A stretch of DNA of 64,000 nt from Shimia abyssi (GTDB taxonomy: Bacteria > Pseudomonadota > Alphaproteobacteria > Rhodobacterales > Rhodobacteraceae): assembly GCF_003014475.1 (NCBI RefSeq), contig NZ_PYGJ01000004.1:124001-188000 (forward strand), written 5' to 3'. A model generated the notes under the pieces. It was not told the origin of the DNA. It saw nothing but the letters and a program-made list of their open reading frames with translations, and searched no databases. This document shows positions 54,349 to 62,572 of this stretch, piece after piece (within the stretch, counting starts at the first letter, position 1; every line of letters starts with the position of its first letter). Both the position numbers and the translations under genes were made by a program.

Positions 54349-55803
54349 TTACACCCCCGTCGCCGGAATACCGCTGCGCGACACCGGTTGCGGCGAGGTC
54401 AATTCTTTCCACGTGCTCAGCGCCTTGTTCACTGTGGTATTGGCCTCGCGCGCCACGAACTTGCCGTGGCCTTCTTGGGTCTGCACTTCACCGTCATTCA
54501 CGGCCACTTGACCACGGGTCAGCGTATAGCGCGGCAGACCCTTAACGTCGTGCCCCTCGAACACGTTGTAATCAATCGCTGATTGCTGCGTACTGGCCTG
54601 GATTGTCTTGGATTTCTCCGGATCCCACACCACCAAATCCGCATCAGCACCAACCAGTACCGCACCTTTCTTGGGGTAACAGTTTAGGATTTTGGCAATA
54701 TTGGTCGAGGTGACGGCGACAAACTCGTTCGGGGTCAATCGGCCCGTGGCCACCCCATGGGTCCAGAGCATCGGCATGCGATCCTCTAGCCCGCCGGTCC
54801 CGTTGGGTATCTTACTGAAATCACCCACCCCAGTGCGTTTTTGCTCGGTGGTAAAGGCACAATGATCCGTCGCAACCACGCTCAGCGAGCCGGACTGCAA
54901 CCCGGCCCAAAGGCTGTCCTGATGTTGTTTATTACGGAAAGGTGGCGACATCACGCGCCGCGCCGCATGATCCCAATCAGCGTTGAAATACTCGTTCTCA
55001 TCCAAAGTCAGGTGCTGGATCAATGGCTCACCCCATACGCGCTTGCCCTGCATCTTGGCCCGCCGGATCGCCTCGTGTGCTTCTTCACAAGATGTGTGCA
55101 CGACATAAAGCGGCACCCCCGCCATATCGGCAATCATGATGGCCCGGTTGGTGGCCTCGCCCTCGACCTGGCTGGGGCGCGAATAGGCATGCGCCTCGGG
55201 CCCGGTATTGCCCTCGGCCAGCAATTTCGCTGTCATCTCCGCAACCACATCGCCATTTTCGGCGTGCACCATTGCGATGCCGCCAAGCTCCGACAAACGG
55301 TTAAACGACGCAAACAACTCGTCATCATTCACCATCAACGCGCCTTTATAGGCGAGGAAATGTTTAAACGTGTTGATGCCGCGATCCTGAATGATGGTCT
55401 TCATGTCGTTGAAAACCTGCTCGCCCCACCAAGTCACCGCCATGTGGAAGGAATAATCGCAATTGGCACGGGTCGACTTGTTGTCCCAGCGTTTGATAGC
55501 ATCCAACAGGCTCTCGCCCGGATTGGGCAGGCAGAAATCCACTACCATGGTTGTGCCGCCAGCCAGACCAGCCCGCGTGCCACTCTCAAAATCGTCACTA
55601 GAATACGTTCCCATGAACGGCATTTCCAAATGCACATGCGGGTCGATCCCCCCCGGCATCACATAACACCCGGTCGCATCCAGCTCTTTATCACCCTTTA
55701 GGTCCGGCCCAATCTCAGCGATCCTACCCCCTGCGACCAATATGTCCGCCTTATACGTCAGATCCGCTGTAACAATTGTACCGTTCTTGATGACTGTGGA
55801 CAT
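54349..55803 (-). CDS. hydA: Dihydropyrimidinase (D-hydantoinase)
   Basis: 484 aa, the usual length. It opens 5,6-dihydrouracil or dihydrothymine to N-carbamoyl-beta-amino acids. Metal ligands are in GGIDPHVHLEMPF (about residues 52-64), the carboxylated Lys in FKHFLAYKGAL (about 150), His in MVHAENGDV (about 183), HTSCEEAHE (about 237) and Asp in VVATDHCAFTTEQ (about 315). KNGTIVTAD at the N-terminus and a trailing extension after FVAREA are normal. Second step of the reductive pyrimidine pathway, between PreTA and the amidohydrolase at 56006. Confidence 0.94.
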   Translation of the reverse strand: MSTVIKNGTIVTADLTYKADILVAGGRIAEIGPDLKGDKELDATGCYVMPGGIDPHVHLEMPFMGTYSSDDFESGTRAGLAGGTTMVVDFCLPNPGESLLDAIKRWDNKSTRANCDYSFHMAVTWWGEQVFNDMKTIIQDRGINTFKHFLAYKGALMVNDDELFASFNRLSELGGIAMVHAENGDVVAEMTAKLLAEGNTGPEAHAYSRPSQVEGEATNRAIMIADMAGVPLYVVHTSCEEAHEAIRRAKMQGKRVWGEPLIQHLTLDENEYFNADWDHAARRVMSPPFRNKQHQDSLWAGLQSGSLSVVATDHCAFTTEQKRTGVGDFSKIPNGTGGLEDRMPMLWTHGVATGRLTPNEFVAVTSTNIAKILNCYPKKGAVLVGADADLVVWDPEKSKTIQASTQQSAIDYNVFEGHDVKGLPRYTLTRGQVAVNDGEVQTQEGHGKFVAREANTTVNKALSTWKELTSPQPVSRSGIPATGV

Positions 55804-55945
55804 ACGCCCTCTCCCTGTTGTTCTTATTCCGACCCGAACTTGTATCGCAAACCGTCCAGATCACTTCCCTTCAGATCAAACTTCGGCCACTGCAATACCC
55901 TGTTCTGCCGGCCTACCCAACTCAATCACGGACGCAGCAAGTCTC

Positions 55946-55997
55946 TTTCATCTTGCCAAAAATACTTCGGGGGTTTGGGGGCTGGCCCCCAAAACGC
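55946..55997. repeat. Dispersed repeat element, third copy
   Basis: TTTCATCTTGCCAAAAATAC then TTCGGGGGTTT and the hairpin GGGGGCTGGCCCCC with AAAA. On the minus strand it directly follows the amidohydrolase stop (TTTTGGGGGCCAGCCCCC, then CCCCCGAAGTATTTTTGG, then CAAGATGAAA). The match to the copy at 43991 is close along about 46 nt. Confidence 0.75.
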
Positions 55998-56005
55998 CCT
56001 TCGGT

Positions 56006-57256
56006 TCACTCCACAATCTCCGCTGTCTCTAGCACTGCATGTAGCAACACGTCCGCCCCTGCCGCTGCCCACTGGCGCGAAATTTCCTCAGCCTCGTTGT
56101 GACTAAGACCATCGACACAGGGACACATCACCATCGCAGTTGGGGCCACTTGGTTGATCCAACAGGCATCATGCCCCGCACCGGAAATCAGGTCGCGATG
56201 GGTGTACCCCAACCGCTCTGCTGCACTACGCACTGCCGACACACAGCCATCATCAAAGGCCACCGGATCAAACCCGCCAACTTTCTCGAAACTAATGGTT
56301 AGCCCCATATCATCGGCGATCTTCTGGCCTTCGACCTTCAGGCGCGCCTCCATGTCCTCGATCACCGCCAGCTCGGGCGAGCGGAAATCCACAGTGAACA
56401 CGACCTTGCCGGGGATAACGTTGCGCGAGTTTGGATAGACATCGATATGCCCTGCCGCGCCCACTGCGTGTGGCGCGTGGCTCCATGCTATCTCGTCGAC
56501 CTTTTCCAACACGCGCGCCATGCCCAAGCCGGCATTTTTGCGCATCGGCATAGGTGTCGAGCCGGTATGGGAATCTTTGCCCTCGATTGTCACTTGCGTC
56601 CAGCTCAGCCCCTGGCCATGGGTGACAACACCAATATCCTTACCTTCAGCCTCCAGAATGGGCCCCTGCTCGATATGCAACTCAAAGAAGGCATGCATCT
56701 TGCGCGCGCCCACTTCTTCGTCACCGCGCCAGCCGATCCGCGCCAGCTCATCGCCAAATTTCTTGCCTTCTGAATCCTCGCGCTCATAGGCCCACTCTTG
56801 CGTGTGGATGCCTGCGAATACGCCCGACGACAACATTGCTGGTGCGTACCGCGTACCCTCTTCGTTGGTCCAGTTCGTGACCACGATAGGATGCTTGGTC
56901 TTGATGCCCAGATCCTTCATCGTGCGCAAAATCTCGAGGCCACCCAAAACGCCCAGTACGCCGTCATACTTGCCGCCCGTCGGCTGTGTATCCAGATGTG
57001 ACCCGACATAGACCGGCAGCGCCTCGGGGTCGGACCCGGGATAGGTGGCAAACATGTTGCCCATCTGATCCAACCCCATTTTGCAGCCTACGGCCTCGCA
57101 CCAGCTCTGGAACAACGCGCGCCCTTCGCCGTCTTCGTCCGTGACAGTCTGCCGGTTATTCCCACCCGCTATGCCGGGGCCGATCTTGGCCATCTCCATC
57201 AGGCTGTCCCACAGCCGATCGCCATTCACCTTGAGGTTTTCACCGGGTGCCGCCAT
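56006..57256 (-). CDS. Zn-dependent N-carbamoyl-beta-alanine amidohydrolase-type enzyme (M20 hydantoinase/carbamoylase family)
   Basis: 416 aa from the ATG at 57256 with GGGAG 10 nt upstream (GTG at 57265 is adjacent to the ribosome binding site). Metal-binding motifs: GSHLDTQPTGGKYDG (about residues 85-99), TNEEGTRYAPAM (about 128), HIEQGPILE (about 193) and GAGHDACWI (about 377). It releases ammonia and carbon dioxide from N-carbamoyl-beta-alanine or its methyl analogue, the third step after dihydropyrimidinase. Allantoate amidohydrolase and L-carbamoylase are close relatives, so the substrate rests on the neighbouring genes. RutR-like operators lie just upstream. Confidence 0.9.
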   Translation of the reverse strand: MAAPGENLKVNGDRLWDSLMEMAKIGPGIAGGNNRQTVTDEDGEGRALFQSWCEAVGCKMGLDQMGNMFATYPGSDPEALPVYVGSHLDTQPTGGKYDGVLGVLGGLEILRTMKDLGIKTKHPIVVTNWTNEEGTRYAPAMLSSGVFAGIHTQEWAYEREDSEGKKFGDELARIGWRGDEEVGARKMHAFFELHIEQGPILEAEGKDIGVVTHGQGLSWTQVTIEGKDSHTGSTPMPMRKNAGLGMARVLEKVDEIAWSHAPHAVGAAGHIDVYPNSRNVIPGKVVFTVDFRSPELAVIEDMEARLKVEGQKIADDMGLTISFEKVGGFDPVAFDDGCVSAVRSAAERLGYTHRDLISGAGHDACWINQVAPTAMVMCPCVDGLSHNEAEEISRQWAAAGADVLLHAVLETAEIVE

Positions 57257-57318
57257 GCTTTTCACTCCCTTGCTCTCTTGCGCTGGGCCTTCAGGCCTCT
57301 TGCTTTTGCTCGGTTCCT

Positions 57319-57332
57319 GACCGTATGGTCAA
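57319..57332. promoter_or_regulatory. RutR-like operator 1
   Basis: TGACCGTATGGTCA, of the form TGACC-N4-GGTCA, matches the E. coli RutR consensus (TTGACCA-NN-TGGTCAA) closely. It lies between the amidohydrolase start (57256) and the TetR start (57388). Confidence 0.72.
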
Positions 57333-57351
57333 AAACAAAGCACCACACCCT

Positions 57352-57365
57352 GACCAACCGGTCAA
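57352..57365. promoter_or_regulatory. RutR-like operator 2
   Basis: TGACCAACCGGTCA has the same TGACC-N4-GGTCA form as operator 1. The two centres are 33 bp apart, about three helical turns, so the bound dimers would sit on the same face of the DNA, covering the divergent promoters. Confidence 0.7.
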
Positions 57366-57387
57366 GATTTTTCTTGAGGCAATCGAA

Positions 57388-58035
57388 ATGGCTTCCTCCC
57401 GCGCCCCGGCCAAACGCGCCAGCAGCAAAAAAGAACGCCGCCTTGAAAGCGAAACGCTTATTTTGGCGGCAGCTGAAAAAGTCTTTTCCGAAGCGGGGTT
57501 TGGCGGAGCGACAATGCAACTTATCGCCGATGTGGCCGGATTGCCAAAAGCCAATCTGCATTATTATTTCCCCACCAAGGAAGCGCTCTATCGACAAGTC
57601 GTACAGAATATTTTTCAGATCTGGCTGCAGGCGGCGGACATCTTTGACAAGGCAGATGGTCCTGCTGAGGGAATCGGCGCCTATATCGACGCCAAGATGG
57701 AAATCTCGCGCCGCCATCCTGCAGGATCCAAAGTCTGGGCAACAGAGGTAATGCATGGTGCACCTGTCATTCAGGATTATCTGGAAACAACGCTTCTGGA
57801 TTGGACCAAGGGGCGCGCAGACGTGATACGGCGATGGATCGATCAGGGCCTGATGGACCCTGTTGATCCCGATCACCTTCTGTACATGCTATGGGCCACA
57901 ACCCAGCATTACGCGGATTTTGGCCACCAAATTGAAACTTTGAACGGTGGTGCAGCGCTTAGCGAAGACCAATGGGTGGCGGCCAAAACGAGCGTAAAAC
58001 AGATAATCCTTCGCGGTATCGGCGCCACCCGTTGA
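57388..58035 (+). CDS. RutR-like TetR-family regulator, first paralogue
   Basis: 215 aa from the ATG at 57388 (TTGAGG upstream); an in-frame ATG at 57325 would place the start inside operator 1. A Lys/Arg-rich lead (AKRASSKKERR) precedes the HTH (about residues 22-65: AAEKVFSEAGFGGATMQLIA and AGLPKANLHYYFPTKEALYR). The C-terminal domain follows RutR: YIDAKMEISRRHPAGSKVWA and LLYMLWATTQHYADF (about 165). RutR senses uracil/thymine and represses pyrimidine catabolism genes. Divergent from the amidohydrolase and next to two matching operators. Confidence 0.88.
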   Translation: MASSRAPAKRASSKKERRLESETLILAAAEKVFSEAGFGGATMQLIADVAGLPKANLHYYFPTKEALYRQVVQNIFQIWLQAADIFDKADGPAEGIGAYIDAKMEISRRHPAGSKVWATEVMHGAPVIQDYLETTLLDWTKGRADVIRRWIDQGLMDPVDPDHLLYMLWATTQHYADFGHQIETLNGGAALSEDQWVAAKTSVKQIILRGIGATR

Positions 58036-58043
58036 AACGCCCG

Positions 58044-58071
58044 GTAGGTCGGACAATAATGTCCGACTTAC
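58044..58071. repeat. 28-nt palindromic repeat, copy 2
   Basis: GTAGGTCGGACA-ATAA-TGTCCGACTTAC lies 8 nt after the first TetR stop. It equals the reverse complement of the copy at 48731-48758 at 26 of 28 positions, the differences being in the loop. Confidence 0.7.
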
Positions 58072-58138
58072 GGCACGTCTGGACCTGCCTGAGCACCTGC
58101 ACTAGCGTTGCCCGAACCAAGTTGACGAAAGACAATCC

Positions 58139-58768
58139 ATGGCGCAGACGCCCGCGAAACAAACAGGTAAAAAAACCAGCCGCATTCAACAGCGCAATCG
58201 CGGCCGTATCCTTGATGCAGCGCTGAACGTGTTTTCGCGTCACGGCTATCGTGGCGCCACGCTGGACCAGATCGCGGACGAGGCCGGGCTCTCTAAACCC
58301 AATATTCTCTACTATTTTGAGGGCAAGGAAGACATCCACGTCACGCTTCTCAACCAGCTTATGGAAACCTGGCTCGACCCACTTGACCATATGGATCCCG
58401 ATGGCGACCCGCTGAATGAAATCCTCGCTTATGTCCGCCGCAAAGTCGAGATGACCCGCGATTATCCACGCGAAAGCCGCCTCTTTGCCAATGAGGTTCT
58501 GCAAGGCGCGCCGCGCATGGGACCGCATCTGGAAGCGGGCCTGAAACCATTGTTTGCCGAAAAAACTGCCCTGATCCAACGCTGGATCGACGACGGAAAA
58601 CTGGCGCCGATTGATCCGCGCCACCTCTTGTTTTCGATTTGGGCAACCACCCAGCATTACGCCGATTTTGACGCACAAGTACAGGTGCTCATGGGTGATC
58701 AAGCCGACATTCTCAACGATGCTGATGGCCATCTAGAAATGATGTTTAAAAAAGTTCTTACCCCATGA
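58139..58768 (+). CDS. RutR-like TetR-family regulator, second paralogue
   Basis: 209 aa. HTH about residues 22-68 (ILDAALNVFSRHGYRGATLD and AGLSKPNILYYFEGKEDIHV). The effector domain mirrors E. coli RutR strongly: MTRDYPRESRLFANEVLQGA (about 103) and GKLAPIDPRHLLFSIWATTQ, HYADF (about 158-180). It is closer to RutR than its upstream neighbour. No operator-like palindrome precedes it, so it is probably co-transcribed with the first paralogue. Overlaps the MFS gene by 4 nt. Two RutR-type sensors side by side may split uracil and thymine or import and breakdown control. Confidence 0.9.
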   Translation: MAQTPAKQTGKKTSRIQQRNRGRILDAALNVFSRHGYRGATLDQIADEAGLSKPNILYYFEGKEDIHVTLLNQLMETWLDPLDHMDPDGDPLNEILAYVRRKVEMTRDYPRESRLFANEVLQGAPRMGPHLEAGLKPLFAEKTALIQRWIDDGKLAPIDPRHLLFSIWATTQHYADFDAQVQVLMGDQADILNDADGHLEMMFKKVLTP

Positions 58769-59928
58769 CAAAACACACAGGTGCCCGCGCCTCCGCATCG
58801 CATTGGCCGGGAATTCGCGCCGTGGCCGGACTTTTTGCGCTAAATGGCGCGCTTTATGGCATGTGGGCCTCGCGCATACCGGCCTTCAAGGACGCAATGG
58901 CGCTCAATCACGCCACGCTGGGCGCGCTTTTGTTGTTGCTGGCAGCCGGGGCCATTTTGGCCTTTCCGATTGCCGGGCGCCTGACGGACAAACATGGAGC
59001 AGCTCCTATGTCGCGCCTATTGGGGCTGGGCAATGCGCTGTGCTTGATGGCAATTGCGTTGTCACCCAACCTTGCCTGTCTGGCGATTGCGCTGTTTCTG
59101 TTTGGCGCCACCCATGGCGCGATGGACGTGGCGATGAACGCGTGGGCGGCGGAATCCGATCGGGCCTCAGGCAAAACGATCATGCCCGCCTTTCATGCTG
59201 TTTGGAGCTTTGGCGCCGGGGTCGGTGCCATGAGCGGTGTGGCCGCAATTGCGTTCTCTCTTTCGCCCTTGCCGCATTTTTTGATCGCAGGCACTGCCGT
59301 CGCAGCCTTGACCCTTTGGATTGCAAACATCCCTTGGCAGTCCGAGACTAGGCCACATCACGAAGGCCCGCTTTTCCCCCTGCCCAAAGGGCCATTATTG
59401 CTTGTTGGGTTACTGTGTTTCTGCTCAACACTTGGCGAAGGGGCAATGGCCGACTGGAGCGCGATTTATCTGCGTGACGTAACGCTGGCCTCAGAAAGCT
59501 TCGCAGCAGCGGGCTTTGCGGTGTTTTCCTGCACGATGGTTGTGGTACGCCTGTCTGGCGCGTTCCTGACCAAGTTGTTTGGACCTGTGATTGCGACACG
59601 GCTAAGTGGCGTGGCAGCCTTGATTGGCGTGACGCTGATCGTCGGTTTTGCAACCCCTCATATGACGATGGTCGGCTTGGCCTTTCTTGGCCTGGGTTAT
59701 GGGCTGGTGGTGCCGCTGGCCTTTTCCCGCGCTGCCAATGACCCCGACCTGCCTCAAGCTGCCGCCATCGCGCGCGTGGCCACACTCAGCTACGGAGGCA
59801 TCCTGCTTGGCCCGCCGATTATCGGCTTCGTGGCCGCACTCTCGTCACTGCGGGTCTCTTTCGCCCTGCTTGGTCTTTTGGCCATTGCCACGATCTGGAT
59901 GGCGGGCGTTCTACGCGCACCTCGATAG
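58765..59928 (+). CDS. MFS transporter, YbjJ-like
   Basis: 387 aa with twelve predicted membrane helices. The N-terminus ALNGALYGMWASRIPAFKDA (about residues 24-43) and LFGATHGAMDVAMNAWA (about 112) are characteristic of the YbjJ branch of MFS, and FPIAGRLTDKHGA (about 71) is the A-motif. Start overlaps the second RutR-like gene (ATGA), so regulator and carrier are one transcript. It may import or export a pyrimidine or its breakdown product. YbjJ itself has no settled substrate. Confidence 0.88.
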   Translation: MTKHTGARASASHWPGIRAVAGLFALNGALYGMWASRIPAFKDAMALNHATLGALLLLLAAGAILAFPIAGRLTDKHGAAPMSRLLGLGNALCLMAIALSPNLACLAIALFLFGATHGAMDVAMNAWAAESDRASGKTIMPAFHAVWSFGAGVGAMSGVAAIAFSLSPLPHFLIAGTAVAALTLWIANIPWQSETRPHHEGPLFPLPKGPLLLVGLLCFCSTLGEGAMADWSAIYLRDVTLASESFAAAGFAVFSCTMVVVRLSGAFLTKLFGPVIATRLSGVAALIGVTLIVGFATPHMTMVGLAFLGLGYGLVVPLAFSRAANDPDLPQAAAIARVATLSYGGILLGPPIIGFVAALSSLRVSFALLGLLAIATIWMAGVLRAPR

Positions 59929-60119
59929 GACCGTGACTATGCAAAAATAGGTTTGACGAAAGCCCATAGCCGTCATGGGAATTTTTACAAACCGACATCC
60001 AGCCAACTGAAGCTAATGACCTTGGCAGTTGGCGAAAGGCGATGGATCAGATATGAACGGAGCAGAACAACAATCTGCAATCGGGCCGAGTAATTCTCAA
60101 GAAAGCTGGAGACCAATCG

Positions 60120-60377
60120 ATGAACCTTGAAAACCTTATTGAGAGAGTAACGGTGGAAATGGACAAGGCCCTTTCTGATCTTCCAGGCGACGAGAAGGCG
60201 GAAATTCTGGGGATTGTCAAAAAGGCGATGCTCGACACTTCGCACCGAACGCATCGCGAATTAAAGGAAACCGCTGTCGTCTGCTGTGGTCCAGAGGCAG
60301 ACTTGGTCCATAAGCTTCAAGAGCAGATGGACCAAAAGCGCGATATGCTTATTGCCAACTTAAGCGCTATGCGTTGA
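60120..60377 (+). CDS. Small helical protein, function unknown
   Basis: 85 aa with GGAGA 7 nt before the ATG. The sequence is charged and helix-forming throughout (NLIERVTVEMDKALSDL, DEKAEILGIVKKAML, LVHKLQEQMDQKRDMLI), with two adjacent Cys in VVCCGPEAD at about residue 54. No family recognised. Codon use is compatible with a real gene. Stands alone between the MFS carrier and a non-coding region. Confidence 0.55.
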   Translation: MNLENLIERVTVEMDKALSDLPGDEKAEILGIVKKAMLDTSHRTHRELKETAVVCCGPEADLVHKLQEQMDQKRDMLIANLSAMR

Positions 60378-60716
60378 CCCGACGGGCAAAGACGTAAAGG
60401 CCTGCTAACATTGCTTCTCTTAAGTGCACTGGTTTTTGCCCGCAGTTTGGCAATGGCTTGTGTTATTGACACATGTGTTCAGTTAGCAAAATTGACTGCG
60501 AGCTACCAAAAGAACAGATGACGGCAATGCGCTGAGAGCCGGCGTTTACCGTGCGGTGTGCTGCCAAAAACTATTCCAAACCGTATCTCGATTTTTCTAT
60601 AAACAGCTGATGTGTCGGGCTGCCAATCGCGCAGATAATTCGGTGCTTTCCAGCGCGACACAGAGCTGGCCGCAACTTCACTTGCGACCAGCGATTTTCA
60701 TTCAAGTTTCGTCACC
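60378..60716. other. Intergenic region without recognised gene
   Basis: About 340 bp between a small gene and the convergent FAH-family gene. Short frames here show no domain or ribosome binding site. No palindrome, RNA gene or terminator with a clear T-run is seen. Confidence 0.45.
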
Positions 60717-61559
60717 TCAGAGTGCGACCACTTTCTGTTTCTGCGCGCCAAGCTTCTGAATACTCAGCTCAATTATATCGCCAGGTTTAAGGTAAACTTG
60801 CGGGTTTTGCCCCATGCCGACGCCGGGTGGTGTGCCCGTGCTGATGACGTCACCGGGTTGCAGGCTCATGTATTGTGAAATGTAGGAGATCAGATGTGCA
60901 ACACCAAAGATCATGGTTTCGGTCGTACCATTCTGAAATTCATGCCCATTCACACTAAGGTTCATAGTCAGTGCTTGCGGGTCACCTACCTCATCCGCCG
61001 TCACCAGCCATGGACCGATCGGGCCAAATGTATCCGCGCTTTTGCCCTTAACCCATTGACCGCCGCGTTCCAGCTGAAACTCACGTTCGGAAAGATCATT
61101 CACCACGCAATACCCAGCCACATAGTCCAAGGCATCTGCCTGGGTGACATAGCTGGCCGCTTTACCGATGATGACACCCAGCTCAACTTCCCAGTCTGAA
61201 TTGACGGACCCCTTGGGAATGATCACGTCGTCATTCGGGCCACACACAGCTGATGTAGCCTTCATAAACAAAATCGGTTCGCTTGGAGGTTCCATGCCAG
61301 CTTCCGCAGCATGGTCGGAATAATTTAGACCAACACAGATAAACTTTCCAATTTGGCCGACACACGGGCCGATCCGTTGATCTTGGGCAATTTCTGGAAG
61401 AGACGTCAGGTCCACTTTGGACAGCTCCGACAGTTTGGTCGGATCCAGTGCCGCATCACTCCAATCACTAACAAGCGTCGAAGCATCTCTCCAGATGCCA
61501 TTCGTATCGACGATCGCTGGTTTTTCTTCGCCGGGATTTCCAATTCTCAGTAGTTTCAT
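60717..61559 (-). CDS. Fumarylacetoacetate hydrolase (FAH) family protein
   Basis: 280 aa. FAH-fold signature region: KFICVGLNYSDHAAEAGMEP (about residues 72-91), acidic metal ligands in DWEVELGVIIGKAA (about 121-134; Glu, Glu) and NDLSEREFQLERGGQW (about 153; Asp). FGPIGPWLVTADEV, MIFGVAHLISYISQYMSLQP and GDVISTGTPPGVGMGQNPQV complete the family pattern. Close relatives include 2,4-diketo-3-deoxy-L-fuconate hydrolase and proteins labelled ureidoglycolate lyase. An SDR gene stump resembling the dehydrogenase of the L-fuconate route lies 9 nt upstream, which supports the former. Confidence 0.87.
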   Translation of the reverse strand: MKLLRIGNPGEEKPAIVDTNGIWRDASTLVSDWSDAALDPTKLSELSKVDLTSLPEIAQDQRIGPCVGQIGKFICVGLNYSDHAAEAGMEPPSEPILFMKATSAVCGPNDDVIIPKGSVNSDWEVELGVIIGKAASYVTQADALDYVAGYCVVNDLSEREFQLERGGQWVKGKSADTFGPIGPWLVTADEVGDPQALTMNLSVNGHEFQNGTTETMIFGVAHLISYISQYMSLQPGDVISTGTPPGVGMGQNPQVYLKPGDIIELSIQKLGAQKQKVVAL

Positions 61560-61568
61560 TACCTGCTC

Positions 61569-61718
61569 CTAAATTGTCCACCCGCCGTCAATCATATACT
61601 CACCGCCGGTTGTAAATGCTGCGCGCTCAGAAGCAAAAAAGCAGGCCATCTCGGCCACTTCTTCAGGTGTGCCAAGCCGTTTCATCGGTTGTCTTGCTTC
61701 GAAATCAGCACGCGCCTT
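61569..61718 (-). pseudogene. 3' remnant of a short-chain dehydrogenase/reductase gene
   Basis: The last 49 codons encode KARADFEARQPMKRLGTPEE, VAEMACFFASERAAFTTGGE and YMIDGGWTI, the standard SDR C-terminus (RxGxPEEVA, SxxxxFxTGxxxxxDGG). The catalytic Tyr-Lys part and nucleotide-binding Gly motif are missing upstream; the frame continues to 61823 without SDR similarity. The C-terminus resembles 2-keto-3-deoxy-L-fuconate dehydrogenases. It is a truncated gene left directly upstream of the FAH-family gene. Confidence 0.75.
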
Positions 61719-61823
61719 CCTGTTCTCAGCGCAAACGCGGTTTCTATTTGGCAAGGACTGCGCATTGGCGGCAGGGACTCGCATGTCTCTGAACTTAGGA
61801 CAGCCCTTTCGACGCGATGGCAC

Positions 61824-62463
61824 TAGCTGATTGTTTTCGCACCCAAAAATGCAAGAGCATAACTGGTCGGTGTTTTCATGGCTGGCTGCTCGATTAACCA
61901 GACAGCGAACATTCTCTCTTTAAGCTGCAAATGTCCGCGCCTGCCCATGTTTCGGAAACGAATGTATGTTTTCTTCGGCTGAATAGTGCTCGCGTGTGTG
62001 TCAGAGGGGGAAAATCGACATTCCGGAGTTTTTGTTCATTTTCAATCTATGAAGGTTACGTTGAACCAGTAATCGTCCGTTGCTCATAACACTAACAAAT
62101 TCCTGTAGGTTCTGACGCCACACAGGTTAGACAATTTCGACATCACTTTTCTCACCGCTGACGGGTTCGTTTCATCTGCATGAACGTTCACAATTGCGCT
62201 AATGTTATCGCCTAAAGGGGTAAAGCCTCAGTTAACCGAGCTTTACCGCTGCAAAACCTTCCTGTTCGAAATTTATTCGGGAATGATAAAGCTTTAGCAA
62301 AACGGCTGGCCCGATCGCAGCAATGGCAACAAGCTCCTGCAATCGATAACGGGGCACCCGTTTCAATGAATTCACGCCTTTGGTCGATGCCGCCGTCGAA
62401 GTTGGGCTTGCAAAGTGCTCCTGACGCTTGCGATGATCCAACAAAAAAATCCGCCTGTTCGGC
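61824..62463. other. Non-coding region between the SDR remnant and preA
   Basis: About 640 bp. A minus-strand frame near 62232-62465 encodes an unrecognised basic peptide (RVPRYRLQELVAIAAIGPAV), with no ribosome binding site. No tRNA, no insertion-sequence ends and no clear palindrome are visible before the preA terminator. Base composition is more AT-rich than the coding parts. Confidence 0.45.
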
Positions 62464-62498
62464 AAAAAAACACCCGCCGCAGTTTAACCGGCAGGTGT
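62464..62498 (-). terminator. Rho-independent terminator of preA
   Basis: On the minus strand: ACACCTGCCG, a 9-nt loop, CGGCGGGTGT and TTTTTT. The stem is 10 bp with one mismatch and is followed by a T-run; it lies 75 nt after the preA stop. Confidence 0.85.
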
Positions 62499-62572
62499 TG
62501 TGGAAAACGATGTTCCCCTGAGACGCTTTACCCCGTAGGGTGCCGCATTCCAGATCTGACCAAGAGCAAACC

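Noticed and set aside
54349-55803. Allantoin degradation as the role of the hydantoinase and M20 amidohydrolase pair
   Set aside because: PreTA and RutR-like regulators with matching operators lie in the same region, favouring pyrimidines.
62212-62465. Minus-strand frame between the SDR remnant and preA as a possible gene
   Set aside because: No ribosome binding site, no recognised family and no start with coding character; left as non-coding.
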